A DNA stretch of 64,000 nucleotides. Origin: Sipunculus nudus. Lineage: Eukaryota; Annelida; Sipuncula; Golfingiida; Sipunculidae. The notes below the pieces were generated by a model. The model did no database searches and was not told the DNA's origin. It worked only from the letters and a program-made list of their open reading frames with translations. The stretch's first letter is position 1, and each line of letters starts with the position of its first letter. Positions 62,276 to 64,000 of this stretch are shown here, in pieces. The stretch spans positions 37,319,340-37,383,339 of the forward strand of contig CM049322.1 of NCBI GenBank assembly GCA_026874595.1. The letters are read 5' to 3'. Position numbers and translations under genes: made by a program.

Positions 62276-63060
62276 AGGTTGCGCCACCACTTTTCGGAAA
62301 CTGACAAAACTAGTCATCGTCAATATTCAAGGCAAGATTCATGACAATCCATTCATAAATTATCAAGATATTAGAGGTTTTGTATATTTTTTTATTATTC
62401 TGGGGGGGGGGGGGTACTAACAAGCCCCATAGCTCGGAGGATAAAGGCCGCAGTGACCTAATTTCAAGTTTCCAAGGAGATTTATTATGGACCTCTGTTA
62501 GGCCTCCAAACGTGAATCTGCACTCATCGTGAAAAATATCCCCAAACCGTTAAATGTCTCAAAGTCTCATTTTTTTTATTTGCAAAACTTGAAAAAATAA
62601 GCCTCAAAATATGAAAGGCCATCTCTAAACCGTTAAACACAAAACGTGAAAATTTCATTTTGTGAAATCACGGTTTTTTTGCAGGACTCTGTGGCCATTT
62701 GCGAGTAAAATAAATGGTTTCACGGTTAGTGCTGCTGTCACGTTTCGTGAAAGCACAATTCAAGCTATCCTCCATATCGTGAAACTAAGGCCATCGTGTC
62801 TGCAAAACTTGAAAAAAACTGAAACCAGCAAAAAATACATGCTTACCTTCAAAGATACCGGTCACCTTTCTCTTAATTGTCTGCTGTATAAGCAACGCTT
62901 GACTTACCTACATTTGAAAATTATTATCGGCTAAGATCAGTTTATGACATATTTGTTAAAATCAATAGAAATTTAAAGGCTTCAAGTCGGCCAAGAACAC
63001 CTTGCACAGAAAATTGCTGTCAAATCCTGCATGCATGTTAATGATAATAAGCTGGCCTGA
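62276..63060. repeat. Decayed repeat rich in GTGAAA/TTTCAC motifs
   Basis: Contains a G-run (62402-62413), the 17-mer tgcaaaacttgaaaaaa twice (62581 and 62801), 'ccgttaaa' twice, and many cgtgaaa / tttcacg words in both orientations. It looks like internally repetitive transposon debris. The ORF 62662-62934 crosses these repeats and is not called. Confidence 0.35.
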
Positions 63061-63089
63061 ATAGACTGGTCCCTATTAAAAAAGTGAAG

Positions 63090-64000
63090 ATTGTTCTCCT
63101 CATTCTTACACTGGTTTTGTGACATATCTTCTTCTCACTCCTATTCTGTCATTTTTCTCTTTTGTTTGCTCTTCGTCTCGTTTTTGTGCACTTTCTTCCT
63201 CTTCTCCCCGCCCTTCCACTTATTCTTCTTCGTGATCTTCTTCTACTTTCATTCTTCTTCTTCCTCTCCTTCTCCTTCCTTTTCATCTTGTTCTTCATGT
63301 TACAGTTTGTTGTTATTTATCTGATTCTTCCAGTCTCAATCTTACTCTGCTTCTCATTCCTCTTTCTGTTCTTCTCTTTCATCTTTATCATCTTGTCTTC
63401 TTCTTTTATTTCTTCTTCTTTTTCCCCTTTCGTCTAGCTCTTCTTATTCCCTCTTGCTCTTGCTCGTGTTCTCATACTTCCTCTTGCCCCCCCTTCTTCT
63501 TTTCTTATTTCCTTCCTAGGCTTTCACTCACTCTACTTCTGTTTCACCTAACTCTTCTTATTGCTCTGCTGCTTGCTCGTCTTTCTAATACCCTTATTCT
63601 TCTCCCCCTTCTTTAGGCAATAATATAACTCTTTTTCTTGTTCTTCTTTTGCTTCTTCCTCCTCTTACTGTTCTTCTTCTTTATTCTCATTATCATTAGT
63701 TTCCTCCTTTATTCTTTTTTGCTTTGCTCTCCGGCTTGCACTCGTCTTGCTCTTTTTCCCTTTTATTTCCTGTTATTCAGTTTGATCTTCCCAAGTTCCG
63801 TCATGATCTTGATATTTTTTTATTGCTATTTTTTTTTATTTGCTACTTCTGATTCTGTTTTCTCTTCCTTTTTTGTTTTCTTTTCCCAACTTTGTAATTT
63901 TTTTATAATCTTCTTTGAATTTTCTCATGCGTCCTCTTGCTCTTTTTCTTTATTTCTACTTCTCTTTCTTCTCTCTCCTGTTCTTATTCTTATTTCTTCT
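63090..64000. repeat. Long pyrimidine-rich tract (CT/TTC)
   Basis: About 900 bp with very few purines on the plus strand, built from ttcttc, cttcct and 'ctcttgctc' words, and running off the window edge. The two plus-strand ORFs (63091-63437) are low-complexity Ser/Phe/Leu translations of it. Confidence 0.85.

Noticed and set aside
63091-63437. Two overlapping Ser/Phe/Leu-rich ORFs resembling membrane proteins
   Set aside because: Both are translations of the pyrimidine tract in different frames, and hydrophobicity follows from T-rich codons.

Overview
The window is invertebrate nuclear DNA, most likely from a marine mollusc and probably a bivalve. The signs are AT-rich sequence without operons, long stretches of decayed repeats, a LINE reverse transcriptase of the L1/Tx1 kind, a tRNA-derived SINE with a poly-A tail, and a dispersed repeat full of TGACCT half-sites followed by GACAGACAG runs, which I know from bivalve genomes. 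The organism call is inference. No long uninterrupted host gene is present; coding evidence comes as short exons between splice signals.

Layout. 1-870: old degenerate tandem repeat of about 150 bp period. 1725-9435: a family of diverged repeats, with two complete units of about 2.7 kb in tandem (3059-5755 and 5756-8450) between shorter related copies. 9436-48471: the dominant feature, five head-to-tail copies of a 7,812-bp unit that look almost identical, with only four substitution sites noticed. 48472-64000: ordinary intergenic or intronic sequence with one full-length SINE (49681-50123), TA microsatellites, a decayed piggyBac-like fragment, candidate 3' exons of a plus-strand gene (58796-60231), a TGACCT-rich repeat (61110-62275) and a roughly 900-bp pyrimidine tract at the right edge.

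Each 7.8-kb unit holds, left to right: a likely solo LTR (892 bp, TG...CA ends, 5-bp CACAT target duplication); a 5'-truncated, frameshifted LINE reverse transcriptase on the plus strand; and on the minus strand a compact five-exon gene model that is too split up to appear as one ORF. Its exons (76, 63, 63, 75 and 86 coding nt) all join in phase 1, the total is exactly 121 codons including the stop, and an AATAAA follows the stop. The three middle exons are paralogous and encode Ser/Gln-rich repeats ending in VSLLK. Differences between the two closest exons fall mostly at third codon positions. Two NRF-1-like palindromes lie 150-220 bp upstream of the start codon. The window therefore seems to hold five tandem copies of a small, undescribed, Ser-rich nuclear-type protein gene that itself contains tandem exon duplications. 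I do not recognise the protein family, and the copy number could be affected by assembly.
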